A stretch of 64,000 bases of DNA from Robinsoniella peoriensis (GTDB taxonomy: Bacteria > Bacillota > Clostridia > Lachnospirales > Lachnospiraceae), in contig NZ_JTGN01000003.1 in the NCBI RefSeq assembly GCF_000797495.1, positions 286,996-350,995 of the forward strand, in the 5' to 3' direction. Of this stretch, positions 1 through 9,334 are shown piece after piece; the first letter of the stretch is position 1; each line of letters starts with the position of its first letter. Below the pieces are notes generated by a model, which saw only the letters and a list, made by a program, of their open reading frames with translations, made no database searches and was not told where the DNA came from. Both the position numbers and the translations under genes were made by a program.

Positions 1-1197
1 GCGGGATGCGGAGAAAATGCCGCAATCAAAAACACAGAGAAGAGTACGGCAAAAGAATCAGCGGCGGCGAAAGGGGAAGAGACAGGAAATGATTCAGATG
101 GAAATCAAAACACAAGTGCAAACAGTGATTTGAAAATTGCAATTATATGCTCGAATTCCGGACAAAATGATAATGGGTATAATCAGTCAGCATGTACGGA
201 AGGCAAGGCCATTGCTCAGGAGCTGGGAGCGGAGTGTAAAATTGTTGAACCGGTAAACGGTGTGCCTTCTGCACTGGAAGCACTTGCGGAAGATGGATAT
301 AATCTGATTTTCAGCCTGGAATACGACTTTGATGCATTAGTAAAAGGTGTGGGAGGGGCAAAGCCAATCGCAGAGCAGTATCCGGATACCTGGTTTGTGG
401 TTTTCAACGATAACCCGAATCGGAAAGAAGATGGAAGCACACTGCATAACAATGTTATTTCCGTTCTGTTTGATGTACATGAAGCTTCTTATCTGGCAGG
501 TTATCTGTCTGTTTATATGAATGAAAATGCAGACAAGCTGTTCCCGGAAGGATATTCCATGACTCCGGCTGATAAATCCAGAGGAATCGGTTTTATCGGC
601 GGAACAAATTCAAACGGCATTCTGGTATATTCCTATGGATTCATTCAGGGTATTAACAAAGCTGCAGAAGAGCTGGGTGTGGATTACGATTATTATGCAA
701 AATATGACGCAGGATTTACCGATCCGGCACTTGGAAGTACGGTTGCTGGAACCTTCTATGAAAGCGGTGCGAATGTAGTATTTGCAGACGCAGGTGTGGT
801 TGGAGACGGCATCACTTCTAAGGCGAAGGAAGTTGGCAAAATTGCAATCCAGACGGATGCGAATCTGGATGACCAGCAGCCGGGACATGTGCTGACCAGC
901 GTATTAAAGATCACCGGAGTTCCGGTTAAGATTATTACACAGGCTTATGCAGACGGGAAAATTGCGGATATGGATAAAGAGCAGAGTTATAACCTGGCTT
1001 CCGGAGCAACCGGTATCACAGATCTGGCTGAGATGAGCAAGCATGTGGCAGATACCGCTGTATGGGATGAAATAAAAACGAAAACAAATGAAGTAAGCCA
1101 GCAGATCCAGGATGGCAAGATCGATGTGGTGAACAAACAGATCGGAGAAGAATTTGATCCGGCAACCTGCCCGCATGTAAATATTAAAACCGAGTAA
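1..1197 (+). CDS. BMP-family nucleoside-binding lipoprotein (5' end outside window)
   Basis: Substrate-binding lipoprotein of an ABC importer of the BMP/PnrA (TmpC) family, which usually binds nucleosides at the cell surface. The reading frame is open from base 1, upstream of the first usable start at 130, and its first visible residues, AGCG, fit the end of a lipobox, so the signal peptide lies just outside the window. A Ser/Glu/Asn-rich linker follows, then the fold begins with LKIAIICSNSG. Residues such as GFIGGTNSNG and the later VVFADAGVVGDG fit the BMP fold. The gene is followed 65 bp downstream by the cognate ATPase and two permeases, which supports a transport role. The exact ligand cannot be read from sequence. 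Confidence 0.9.
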   Translation, partial: AGCGENAAIKNTEKSTAKESAAAKGEETGNDSDGNQNTSANSDLKIAIICSNSGQNDNGYNQSACTEGKAIAQELGAECKIVEPVNGVPSALEALAEDGYNLIFSLEYDFDALVKGVGGAKPIAEQYPDTWFVVFNDNPNRKEDGSTLHNNVISVLFDVHEASYLAGYLSVYMNENADKLFPEGYSMTPADKSRGIGFIGGTNSNGILVYSYGFIQGINKAAEELGVDYDYYAKYDAGFTDPALGSTVAGTFYESGANVVFADAGVVGDGITSKAKEVGKIAIQTDANLDDQQPGHVLTSVLKITGVPVKIITQAYADGKIADMDKEQSYNLASGATGITDLAEMSKHVADTAVWDEIKTKTNEVSQQIQDGKIDVVNKQIGEEFDPATCPHVNIKTE

Positions 1198-1262
1198 ATG
1201 AAAAAGCCTCAGAGCGTGTTTAACTCCAGATGAGGTATTCCAGAAACAAAGGAGCAGAGTAG

Positions 1263-2807
1263 ATGAGTATCATACAAACAATCGACCTAACAAAGAAGTT
1301 TGATGCTTTTACAGCGAATGACAAGATCAATATATCCGTGGAACCCAAAGAGATTAAATGTATCGTAGGGGAGAATGGTGCCGGGAAATCAACCCTGATG
1401 AATATGCTCTACGGTGCACTCCGGCCTTCCAGCGGGAAGATCCTAATAGACGGACAGGATGTTAATTTTAAAAATCCCACCGATGCCATAGGTCACGGTA
1501 TCGGCATGGTGCACCAGCATTTTAAGCTGGTGCCAAGCCTGACCGTCTATGAAAATATTTTGCTTGGAAGTGAAATCAATAAGAAGTGGAAAGGGAGAAA
1601 AAGCCCGTTTATTGATCGTAACACAGAGATTGCAAAAGTAAAGGAATTAATTGAGGAATATCATTTCCAGATTGACCCGCTGGAAAAGGTAGAAAATCTT
1701 TCGGTAGGACTGTGCCAGCAGGTTGAAATACTGAAGATGCTGTACAGGAATGTCCGGATACTGATTTTGGATGAGCCTACCGCTGTGCTTACTCCTCAGG
1801 AAGTAGACCGTCTGATGGAAAATTTAAAAGAGCTTCGGAAAAATGGAAAAACCATTATTGTTATTACCCATAAATTAAGAGAAGTCATGGAGCTGAGCGA
1901 CAGTGTCACCGTCATCAAGCAGGGGAAAGTAATTGGGAATGTGAAAACGGCTGATACCAATGAACAGGAGCTGGCGCAGATGATGGTAGGCAGAGATGTT
2001 GTTTTAACCGTCAGCAATGAAAATGCCGCTCCCTGCAGCTGCGAAACGGCATACTGTGTCAAAGACCTGTGTACCACAAATGCAGAACAAAAAGAAATTC
2101 TTCACAATATTAATTTAGAAGTACATAAAGGGGAAATTTTAGGAATTGCCGGAGTAGAGGGAAACGGACAAAGTGAGCTGATAAAGGTTCTTACCGGGCT
2201 TATGGCGTCTACAAAAGGAAGTGTGCGTTTATGTGAAATGGATGTGACCAATGCCTGGCCGGACGAACTTCGCAAAAAGGGTCTGGGCATCATTCCGGAA
2301 GACCGTTATGCGCAGGGATTGTGCCGGGATATGAGTATCGGGGAAAACTGTATCGCCGGATACTTTGGAAACCATGGAGTCTGTAAATGCGGTGTGCTGC
2401 GTGGTAAAGAGATCACGCGCCTGACCGGAGAATATATCGAAAAGTACGATATCCGTGTAGCCGATCCGGAGGGAGAGATCTCCCAGCTTTCCGGAGGGAA
2501 TGCACAAAAGGTAATCATAGCCCGGGAATTTGAGAATCATCCGAAAGTGATTATTGCCTGCCAGCCAACCAGAGGGGTGGATATTGGTTCCATTGAGTTT
2601 ATTCACACCCAGCTGCTCAAATTTAGGAATGAAGGAAATTCGGTACTTCTTATTTCCAGTGAGCTTTCCGAAATTATGAGTCTCTCAGACAGGATTGCCG
2701 TTATGTACAAAGGAGAAATCATAGGAGTTGCATCACCGGATGTGCCTGTGGAGAAAATCGGTCTGCTGATGGCAGGTGCAAAACCGGATGAGGGGAGAAC
2801 AGCATGA
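1263..2807 (+). CDS. Nucleoside ABC transporter, duplicated ATPase
   Basis: Cytoplasmic ATPase that powers the BMP-type importer, 514 aa, the usual size for a two-domain sugar/nucleoside ATPase (NupA/YufO-like). The first half has a full Walker A, GENGAGKS at residues 36-43, a signature reading LSVGLCQQ, and Walker B ILILDEPT. The second half carries the altered GVEGNGQSE nucleotide loop and signature LSGGNAQK. This asymmetric pair is typical of carbohydrate/nucleoside transporters. An AAAGGAG ribosome binding site sits upstream of the ATG. The stop overlaps the next permease start by 4 bp (ATGA), implying translational coupling. Confidence 0.92.
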   Translation: MSIIQTIDLTKKFDAFTANDKINISVEPKEIKCIVGENGAGKSTLMNMLYGALRPSSGKILIDGQDVNFKNPTDAIGHGIGMVHQHFKLVPSLTVYENILLGSEINKKWKGRKSPFIDRNTEIAKVKELIEEYHFQIDPLEKVENLSVGLCQQVEILKMLYRNVRILILDEPTAVLTPQEVDRLMENLKELRKNGKTIIVITHKLREVMELSDSVTVIKQGKVIGNVKTADTNEQELAQMMVGRDVVLTVSNENAAPCSCETAYCVKDLCTTNAEQKEILHNINLEVHKGEILGIAGVEGNGQSELIKVLTGLMASTKGSVRLCEMDVTNAWPDELRKKGLGIIPEDRYAQGLCRDMSIGENCIAGYFGNHGVCKCGVLRGKEITRLTGEYIEKYDIRVADPEGEISQLSGGNAQKVIIAREFENHPKVIIACQPTRGVDIGSIEFIHTQLLKFRNEGNSVLLISSELSEIMSLSDRIAVMYKGEIIGVASPDVPVEKIGLLMAGAKPDEGRTA

Positions 2808-3886
2808 ATAAAAGAGAGAAAAAAATATCTATATTTCCCAAGATTGTAAATACACTTTTACCTGTTCTGCTGGCATTTGGCATCGGCGGCGTGATCATTG
2901 CAGCAATTGGAGAAAATCCATTTGAAGTCTATGGAATCATGCTTGGAAAATCACTGTTTACAGCAAAGGGATTCAGTAATACGCTGCATTATGCTTCCCC
3001 GTTGATTCTCACGGGACTGGCAATTGCGATTACCTTTAAAGCAAATATATTTAACATGGGTGTGGAAGGACAGCTCCTTTTGGGCGGATTCTTTTCCGGA
3101 ATTGCAGGTGCAATGATTTCCATAGGAAGCCCGTTTTGGCACAAAGTAATCTGTATGCTGGTGGGAATGCTTTTCGGTGTTCTATTTGCCCTGATACCCG
3201 CATTGCTAAAAGCATATTTTCATGTAGATGAAATGGTTGTAACACTGACCTTAAACTATGCGATGATTAAAATTCTGGAGTATTTGTCTTCAGGTCCATT
3301 CCGGGAAGACGGGGCTGGGTATGTTTGTACACCCACCATTAAGGAAACAGCCATGTTTTCCAGGCTTGGGGATTCCAAGATGACTCTGTTTTTCTTTATT
3401 GCTCTGGCGGTGCTGCTTGTCATGGCATTTGTCATGAAGAAAACAAAGCTTGGATACGAAGTCACGGCAATTGGAAAGAATCCGGAGTTTTCAGAAGCAT
3501 CCGGTATACGTGTCCGTAAAAAAATTATTATCCTCATGTGTCTGAGCGGTGCCCTTGCCGGTCTTGCGGGTTCCGGGCAGATGATGAGTGAAGCATTTAA
3601 ATATACGCTGACATTTTCCGGAACAACTGGCCTTGGCTGGGATGGTATGCTGATTGCCCTTTTGGGACGACACAATCCCTTCGGCATCCTGCTGGCGGCT
3701 ATTTTCTACAGCGGATTAAAAACAGGGGCTGACAATATCAACATGTATACTGCAGTACCTAAAGAAATTGTAGGAGTGCTGCAGGGATTGATCATTTTAT
3801 TCCTGGCAGTTCGGTTCTTCAATGAAAAATATGGTTTTATCGAACACTATAAAATGTGGAAAGAGAACAGGAGGGCAGCAGAATGA
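2804..3886 (+). CDS. Nucleoside ABC transporter permease (NupB/YufP-like)
   Basis: Membrane permease of the importer, 360 aa, of the BPD_transp_2 family. The sequence has about nine to ten hydrophobic segments and a conserved cytoplasmic stretch (near TAIGKNPEFSEASGIRV) that resembles the EAA-like coupling loop of this family. It starts inside the ATPase stop codon (ATGA overlap) and its own stop overlaps the next permease in the same way, so the three genes are translated as a unit. The partner permease is 3883-4791. Confidence 0.9.
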   Translation: MNKREKKISIFPKIVNTLLPVLLAFGIGGVIIAAIGENPFEVYGIMLGKSLFTAKGFSNTLHYASPLILTGLAIAITFKANIFNMGVEGQLLLGGFFSGIAGAMISIGSPFWHKVICMLVGMLFGVLFALIPALLKAYFHVDEMVVTLTLNYAMIKILEYLSSGPFREDGAGYVCTPTIKETAMFSRLGDSKMTLFFFIALAVLLVMAFVMKKTKLGYEVTAIGKNPEFSEASGIRVRKKIIILMCLSGALAGLAGSGQMMSEAFKYTLTFSGTTGLGWDGMLIALLGRHNPFGILLAAIFYSGLKTGADNINMYTAVPKEIVGVLQGLIILFLAVRFFNEKYGFIEHYKMWKENRRAAE

Positions 3887-4791
3887 ATTTTCTAGGAAAT
3901 ATTTTATACGATTCCGTATATCATGCAACGCCTATACTTCTGTGTGTTCTGGGCGGGATCTTTGCCTATAAGGCTAATGTTTTAAATATCGCACTGGAAG
4001 GTATCATGCTTGCAGGTGCATTTGTTTCCCTTCTGGTTTCCTATTTAACCGGAAACATAGTACTGGGTTATGTAACGGCTCTTGTTGTCTGCATCCTGAT
4101 TGGACTGGTCTTCTCTTTTATGACGGTAACCTGGAAGGGCAATGTAATCGTTGTAGGCCTTGCCATCAACATGCTGGTTCCTGCAGTGGCAGGATTTGTA
4201 CTTCAGTATATGCAGTCTGCAAACATTACGCTGACCTGGAAAAATGTAGCGGATTTTAAAGTCCACATTCCTGTCATTGATAAGATTCCGATTCTCGGGG
4301 ACATTTTAAGCGGGCATACGCCTATAACTTATCTGGCATTTATCGGAATCGGGCTGATCTGGCTTTTAATGTACCGTACAAAGTTTGGTATCTATGTAAG
4401 AGTAGTCGGGGAAAATGAAGATGCAGCCAGAAATATGGGCTTAAATACGAATAAATACCGCTATCTGGCAATTCTGTTAGGAGCATTCTGCTGCTCACTT
4501 GCGGGTATAAACCTGGCATTAGAGCGTATGGTTCTATTTACCAATAATATGACAGCCGGCCGTGGATTTATTGCCATTGCAGCAATCTACTGCGGACAGG
4601 GAGATCCTGTTTCCAGTGCTCTTTACGCCATCGTATTCGGTGCAGCCAGAGCGCTTGCGGTAAATATGGGACTCTATGCGGGACCGGCAGCAGCACTGTT
4701 TGATGTAGTACCTTATGTGGTAATGAGTATCGTATTAACCATTGTTTCTATGCTGAAATACAGAAATAACAAGGTGAGGGGATTTCATTGA
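3883..4791 (+). CDS. Nucleoside ABC transporter permease (NupC/YufQ-like)
   Basis: Second permease of the importer, 302 aa, BPD_transp_2 family, with repeated hydrophobic segments and a coupling loop around VRVVGENEDAARNMGLN. The ATG at 3883 was chosen because it overlaps the preceding stop (ATGA) and follows AGGAGGGCAGCAGA; an upstream GTG at 3856 is in frame but lies inside the previous gene. The two permeases should form the heterodimeric channel for the lipoprotein at the start of the window. Confidence 0.9.
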   Translation: MNFLGNILYDSVYHATPILLCVLGGIFAYKANVLNIALEGIMLAGAFVSLLVSYLTGNIVLGYVTALVVCILIGLVFSFMTVTWKGNVIVVGLAINMLVPAVAGFVLQYMQSANITLTWKNVADFKVHIPVIDKIPILGDILSGHTPITYLAFIGIGLIWLLMYRTKFGIYVRVVGENEDAARNMGLNTNKYRYLAILLGAFCCSLAGINLALERMVLFTNNMTAGRGFIAIAAIYCGQGDPVSSALYAIVFGAARALAVNMGLYAGPAAALFDVVPYVVMSIVLTIVSMLKYRNNKVRGFH

Positions 4792-4857
4792 TTTTAAGAT
4801 TGCAGGTGGATGATATGGATTTTCAAATATGCCCCTAAGAGAAAGGAATATGCAGCG

Positions 4858-5424
4858 ATGAGTGAAACGGCTTTATTGATTGTAGATATGGTGAAAGATT
4901 TTACCGATGCAAATGGATTGGTTTTCTATCCGCAGAACCGGGAGATTTTGCCCAAAATAAAGGAAGTTCTGGATAAATGCAGGGAAAAAGGAGTACTGAT
5001 CGTGTTCTTACAGCATTGCAACCGGAAAGGTAAATTTGACAGAAAAGCAGCATCCATGCGCCCCAACTGCATTGAAGGCAGCGGAGGAGAGGAAATTGAT
5101 CCGATGCTGGAAGTAGATGAGGAAAAGGACTATGTGATTAAAAAGCGCAGGTATAGCGGCTTCTTTGGAACTGATCTGGATCTGGTGCTTCGTGAAAATG
5201 ACGTTAAGAATGTGGTTATTGTGGGAACGAAGACAAACTGCTGTATCCGTGCAACTGTTACCGATGCGTTTTATCTGGATTACAATAGCTATGTAGTTTC
5301 AGACTGTGTGGCAACCAATTCCCAGGTTGTGAATCAGGTGCACCTGGAGGATATCAATAAATATCTGGGGAAAGTAGTGGACAGGGAGACACTGTTTCAA
5401 ATGCTGGACAGGGGGGAGTTGTAG
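4858..5424 (+). CDS. Isochorismatase-family cysteine hydrolase
   Basis: Cytoplasmic alpha/beta hydrolase of the isochorismatase/nicotinamidase group, 188 aa. The Asp-Lys-Cys triad is recognisable: the Asp in LLIVDMVKDF near the N terminus, a Lys in DYVIKKRRYSGF, and the Cys in GTKTNCCIRAT. Enzymes of this fold cleave amide or carbamate bonds, for example in nicotinamide, ureidoacrylate or N-carbamoyl compounds. The ATG at 4858 follows an AGAAAGGA site; an earlier in-frame ATG at 4810 would add sixteen residues unlike the family. Placed right after nucleoside permeases and just before a kinase, it may act on the base moiety or a ring-opened product. The substrate is not predictable. Confidence 0.85.
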   Translation: MSETALLIVDMVKDFTDANGLVFYPQNREILPKIKEVLDKCREKGVLIVFLQHCNRKGKFDRKAASMRPNCIEGSGGEEIDPMLEVDEEKDYVIKKRRYSGFFGTDLDLVLRENDVKNVVIVGTKTNCCIRATVTDAFYLDYNSYVVSDCVATNSQVVNQVHLEDINKYLGKVVDRETLFQMLDRGEL

Positions 5425-5427
5425 AGC

Positions 5428-6378
5428 ATGGGTGAGTTTGAAGTTTTAACCAGCGGCTATGTGAGCATGGATCACATTATTAAAATCGCTTCGCCGGCGA
5501 CGATTGGCTGTACATCCCTGGTGACGAATAAAAATAATGTACAGATATATTATGGAGGCTGTTCCGTCAACATCGCCTATGGGCTGAATCGGCTGGGGAT
5601 CAATACGCTGCCGGTGTTAAGAGTGGGCGGGGATTATGAAGCAAATGGATTTAAGCGTTTTCTGGAAGCGGGAAACGTTCCGCTGGATGGGATACGGGTC
5701 ATTGAAGAAGAGGCAACCTCAGTGTGCTACTTATTACAGGATAATAATAATGACCATATTACTATTTTTTATCCCGGTGCTATGGACAGCAAATATGCCG
5801 GTCCAATCGATGGCAGCTTATTTGAGGGAGCCAGACTTGGCGTCATTACGGTGGCGGCAAGAGAAGACAATGAGATGTTCTATCAGCAGTGTTTAGCCCA
5901 TGAAGTGCCTGTGGTATTTGGCATGAAAGACGATTTCGATGCATTTCCGGAAGTATTTTTAAAGACGCTTCTAACGGGAAGTAAAATTATTTTTACCAAT
6001 GAAGTGGAACGGGAAATGATTGAAAAAATATATGGGTTTCATGATATTACGAAGCTTTTTGAAATCGGTAAGGCAGATGTGATTGTAACCACTATGGGGA
6101 AAGACGGAAGCATCTGTTATGAGAGAACCCCGGAAGGAATCCGCACCCGGAAAATCGGTATTTGTGAGGCAGAGCATATCGTAGATGCTACAGGTTCCGG
6201 GGATGCTTATATGGCGGGATTTCTCTATGGGTATTTAAGAGGGATGGAGAGTGTGGAGTGCTGCAGGCTTGGCAGCGTGCTGTCCTGGTTTGTTCTGCAG
6301 GCGGAAGGCTGCTGCACAAATCTGCCAACGCAAGAGCAGTTTCTTAAAAAGTATCGGGAGATTCGTGAGAAAGAATAA
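5428..6378 (+). CDS. PfkB-family sugar/nucleoside kinase
   Basis: Ribokinase-like (PfkB) kinase, 316 aa, expected to transfer phosphate from ATP to a sugar or nucleoside hydroxyl. The C-terminal PfkB signature is clear (DATGSGDAYMAGF), containing the anion hole and the catalytic Asp of GSGD. The N-terminal region has the family's YYGGCSVNIAYGLNRLG motif. It begins 3 bp after the hydrolase stop with GGGGGGAG upstream. In this cluster it could phosphorylate a nucleoside, ribose, or ribose 1-phosphate from the downstream phosphorylase. These alternatives cannot be separated from sequence. Confidence 0.88.
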   Translation: MGEFEVLTSGYVSMDHIIKIASPATIGCTSLVTNKNNVQIYYGGCSVNIAYGLNRLGINTLPVLRVGGDYEANGFKRFLEAGNVPLDGIRVIEEEATSVCYLLQDNNNDHITIFYPGAMDSKYAGPIDGSLFEGARLGVITVAAREDNEMFYQQCLAHEVPVVFGMKDDFDAFPEVFLKTLLTGSKIIFTNEVEREMIEKIYGFHDITKLFEIGKADVIVTTMGKDGSICYERTPEGIRTRKIGICEAEHIVDATGSGDAYMAGFLYGYLRGMESVECCRLGSVLSWFVLQAEGCCTNLPTQEQFLKKYREIREKE

Positions 6379-6465
6379 TAAAAGAACTTACGCGTGAATG
6401 TAAGAAAGCAGTAACGCAAGAATATCAAAAGCATGATCAATGGAACAAGCAAAAGGAGGTAGTAA

Positions 6466-7236
6466 ATGAGCACATTATACTTAGGAGCGGACCGTTCTAA
6501 TATTGCAAAATACGTATTGTTTTCCGGGGATCCCTGGAGAGTGGATGTATTGAAGCAGTATCTTGAGGAACCGGTACATGTGGCATTCCAGAGGGAATTT
6601 AATACATATACAGGTATTTATAAGGGGGTTATGGTAACGGTAACTTCTACCGGAATTGGTGCACCATCAGCGGCAATTGCCCTGGAAGAAATGTATGAAG
6701 CAGGCATGGAAGTAGCAGTCCGAATGGGAACCGTAATGGGACTGCAGGATGATTTGCTGGGGAAATTTATTATCCCTGTTGCAGCTATGAGAAGAGAGAG
6801 CACCAGTCTGACTTATGTAGAAGAGTCTTATCCGGCAGTAGCGGATATTGAACTGGTCAATGCAATGAATGAAACTGTGACCCGGATGGGAGCAAAATAT
6901 GTCAATGGCATCAACTGTACGATGGATGGATTTTACAGTCAGATGCATGACTCCAGGTTTTCTCTGGAAACAGGCAGGGATATGTCAGAAACCTTCCGGG
7001 AACTTAAGAAATTAAAGGTAACCGGTATCGACATGGAGTCCTCCTGCCTGCTGACAGTTGGAAGGCTGATGGGAGTTAAAACCTGTATTGTAACCATGAC
7101 TACCGTATTAGAAAACTTAAAGGAAACATTGCAGGGACAGGCCAGAAAAGATGCGGAGGATCTGCTTTGCAGAACCGTACTGGAAGGAATATACCAGTAT
7201 GACCAGAATCAGAAATGTAGTATGCAGAATGAATGA
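6466..7236 (+). CDS. Nucleoside phosphorylase (uridine phosphorylase family)
   Basis: PNP/UDP-family phosphorylase of 256 aa, expected to split a nucleoside with phosphate into free base and (deoxy)ribose 1-phosphate. Visible family features are the N-terminal phosphate-loop region SGDPWRVDVL, the STGIGAPSAAIALEE segment, MGTVMGLQ, and the ribose-contacting TGIDMESSCLLTVG motif, where Met-Glu normally binds the sugar. An AAAGGAGG site precedes the ATG. Its neighbours are a nucleoside importer and a kinase, the best functional clue for the whole cluster. Purine versus pyrimidine preference is not determined. Confidence 0.87.
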   Translation: MSTLYLGADRSNIAKYVLFSGDPWRVDVLKQYLEEPVHVAFQREFNTYTGIYKGVMVTVTSTGIGAPSAAIALEEMYEAGMEVAVRMGTVMGLQDDLLGKFIIPVAAMRRESTSLTYVEESYPAVADIELVNAMNETVTRMGAKYVNGINCTMDGFYSQMHDSRFSLETGRDMSETFRELKKLKVTGIDMESSCLLTVGRLMGVKTCIVTMTTVLENLKETLQGQARKDAEDLLCRTVLEGIYQYDQNQKCSMQNE

Positions 7237-7257
7237 TAAAGAAAGGAAGTTTGCAAA

Positions 7258-8055
7258 ATGAATGATAAACAGATATTTACAACCAATACAAAGACAGTAA
7301 TCGGTATGGTACACTGCCTGCCCCTTCCGGGGACAGCGGGATTTGGAGGCGATTATGAGCAGATTTTAAAACGAGCCGTTGAAGATGCAGTGACTTTGGA
7401 AAAAGCAGGTGTGGATGCAGTGATTGTGGAAAATATGGGTGACACTCCATTTAGTGCACTGCTGAATACTGCACAGATAGCAGCATTATCGGCAGCGGCA
7501 ATGGAAGTGCGCAGAGCAGTAAACATACCAATTGGTATTGATGCAGCGTTTAATGACTGCAAGGCTTCCCTGGCAATTGCCGGAATCACAGGTGCTGATT
7601 TTGTTCGTGTTCCGGTATTTGTGGATACGGTGGTGTTTACAGATGGATACATTATGCCTTGTGCTAAAGAATGCATGGAATACAGAAAGCAGTTGAACCT
7701 GTCCCATGTTAAAATCCTGGCGGATGTTCAGGTAAAACATGCCCATATGCTGCTCCCCCATATTGCTGTGGAACAGTCGGCAAAAGAGGCAGCGGCTAAC
7801 GGTGCCGATGCAATTATTGTGACCGGCAGTGAAATCGGTGTGGAAACGCCAATTGATATGATCGCCAGGGTGAAAAGAGCGGTATCACTTCCTGTTTTTG
7901 CGGGAAGCGGCGTAAATGCTTCTAATATCAGCGAACAGATGCAGACGGCAGACGGTGCCATCATAGGTTCCAGCCTGAAAAAAGAAGGGATTCTTACAAA
8001 TCCCATTGATTATGAATTGGTGCGGGAAGTGATTGAAGGGTTAGGGAGTGTTTGA
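7258..8055 (+). CDS. BtpA/SgcQ-family TIM-barrel protein
   Basis: BtpA family protein, 265 aa, a TIM barrel related to photosystem I biogenesis protein BtpA and enterobacterial SgcQ. Recognisable parts are VIGMVHCLPLPGTAG at the N terminus, VDAVIVENMGDTPF, the ADVQVKHAH strand and a C-terminal phosphate-binding-like AGSGVNASN and GAIIGSSLKKEG. The last pattern suggests a phosphorylated ligand. Family members in carbohydrate operons have no firmly assigned reaction. The gene sits 21 bp behind the phosphorylase with AAAGGAAG upstream, so it probably acts on a phosphosugar in the same pathway. Confidence 0.85.
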   Translation: MNDKQIFTTNTKTVIGMVHCLPLPGTAGFGGDYEQILKRAVEDAVTLEKAGVDAVIVENMGDTPFSALLNTAQIAALSAAAMEVRRAVNIPIGIDAAFNDCKASLAIAGITGADFVRVPVFVDTVVFTDGYIMPCAKECMEYRKQLNLSHVKILADVQVKHAHMLLPHIAVEQSAKEAAANGADAIIVTGSEIGVETPIDMIARVKRAVSLPVFAGSGVNASNISEQMQTADGAIIGSSLKKEGILTNPIDYELVREVIEGLGSV

Positions 8056-8181
8056 TAAATCATTCCCGCCAGCTGCACGCCCCGCTTCCCTGGAAATCAG
8101 CAAAGCCGTCTGCGGCGAAATAATAGAAACTGACAGAGATAAAAAACAGAATTTAATAAGTATAAAGTGAGGTAATGAAAA

Positions 8182-9330
8182 ATGATGAGACCTATGAAAT
8201 TAGCCGGAAGCCAGCTCCTGTTCGGAGAGGGCTGTCTGGAACACATAAGAACACTGGCGTATAAACGAGTTGCAATTGTGCTTGGAGGCTCCAGTATGCA
8301 TAAAAGTGGAATGATGGATAAGGTAAAAAGATTATTTGAGGAGAGCGGGGCGGTTGTTTCCAGTATCGAAGGTGTGGAGCCGGATCCGACTTTTGCCACA
8401 GTGTTAAGAGGCGCTAAGGAAATGCAGGCTGCAGAACCGGATCTGATTGTAGCTTTGGGAGGCGGATCCGTTATGGATGCTGCCAAAACCATGTGGATTT
8501 ACTATGAAAATCCACAGCTTCAGAACCTGGAAGATGTATTGCCTCCCAATCCATTTCCACAGCTCAGGACGAAAGCACATTTCTGTTGTATTCCATCTAC
8601 TGCCGGCACAGCTAGTGAGGTTTCCCGCTCTGTTGTAATCTCCGATAATGAGACGGGAATGAAACATGGAATTGGAAATATGGAAATGATGCCGGATATT
8701 GCGATCTGCGATCCAGTGGTCACTGTTTCCATGCCGCCGCGCATAACGGCAGAGACCGGTATGGATGCTCTGACCCATGCAGTTGAAGCGTTGGTTTCCA
8801 CCAGGGCAAATTATATCGGTGATGTTCTGGCTACCCAGGCAGCATTAGATATTATCGAATATTTACCGCAGGCATATGAAAATGGCCAGGATTTGTCAGT
8901 CAGGGAAAAGATGTTAAATGCTTCTATGGCAGCAGGCATTGCATTTACAAATGTTTCCCTTGGTATTGTACATTCTATGGCACATACCCTGGGCGGATTC
9001 TTTCACGTCCCTCACGGATTGGGAGATGCTATGCTCTTACCTTATGTGATCCGTTTCAACAGCCAGGATGAAAGAGCTGAAAAGATTTACAACGACCTTG
9101 CTCGCAAAGCCGGAGGAGAGAATCTGGCAGATATGATTGCAGGGCTTAATGAACAGCTTCATATTCCTGTATGCTTCCGGGAAATCATAGAGGATGAGGA
9201 AAAGTATAACAGTCTGTTAGATGAAATGGCAAAGGCCGCAATGGAAGATGGCTGTACTAAAACCAATCCGGTCATTCCGGCATTAGGACAGTTTGTAGAA
9301 TTATTCAAGAAGGCATATAAAGGAGAATAG
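8182..9330 (+). CDS. Iron-containing alcohol dehydrogenase
   Basis: Group III (iron-type) NAD(P)-dependent alcohol dehydrogenase, 382 aa. The dinucleotide-binding GGGSVMDAAK motif and the metal-binding region MAHTLGGFFHVPHGLGDAM with conserved histidines are present. It would interconvert an aldehyde and an alcohol. The 126-bp gap before it holds no clear gene or terminator, and its stop is 4 bp from the next start, so it is coupled to the TrpA-like gene. It may reduce an aldehyde released by one of the TIM-barrel enzymes, which is inference. Confidence 0.88.
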   Translation: MMRPMKLAGSQLLFGEGCLEHIRTLAYKRVAIVLGGSSMHKSGMMDKVKRLFEESGAVVSSIEGVEPDPTFATVLRGAKEMQAAEPDLIVALGGGSVMDAAKTMWIYYENPQLQNLEDVLPPNPFPQLRTKAHFCCIPSTAGTASEVSRSVVISDNETGMKHGIGNMEMMPDIAICDPVVTVSMPPRITAETGMDALTHAVEALVSTRANYIGDVLATQAALDIIEYLPQAYENGQDLSVREKMLNASMAAGIAFTNVSLGIVHSMAHTLGGFFHVPHGLGDAMLLPYVIRFNSQDERAEKIYNDLARKAGGENLADMIAGLNEQLHIPVCFREIIEDEEKYNSLLDEMAKAAMEDGCTKTNPVIPALGQFVELFKKAYKGE

Positions 9331-9334
9331 AGTT

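Noticed and set aside
1198..1262. Small CCTCA/TGAGG hairpin between the lipoprotein and ATPase genes
   Set aside because: Only five base pairs and no T run; could adjust lipoprotein-to-ATPase ratio, but evidence is too weak to annotate.
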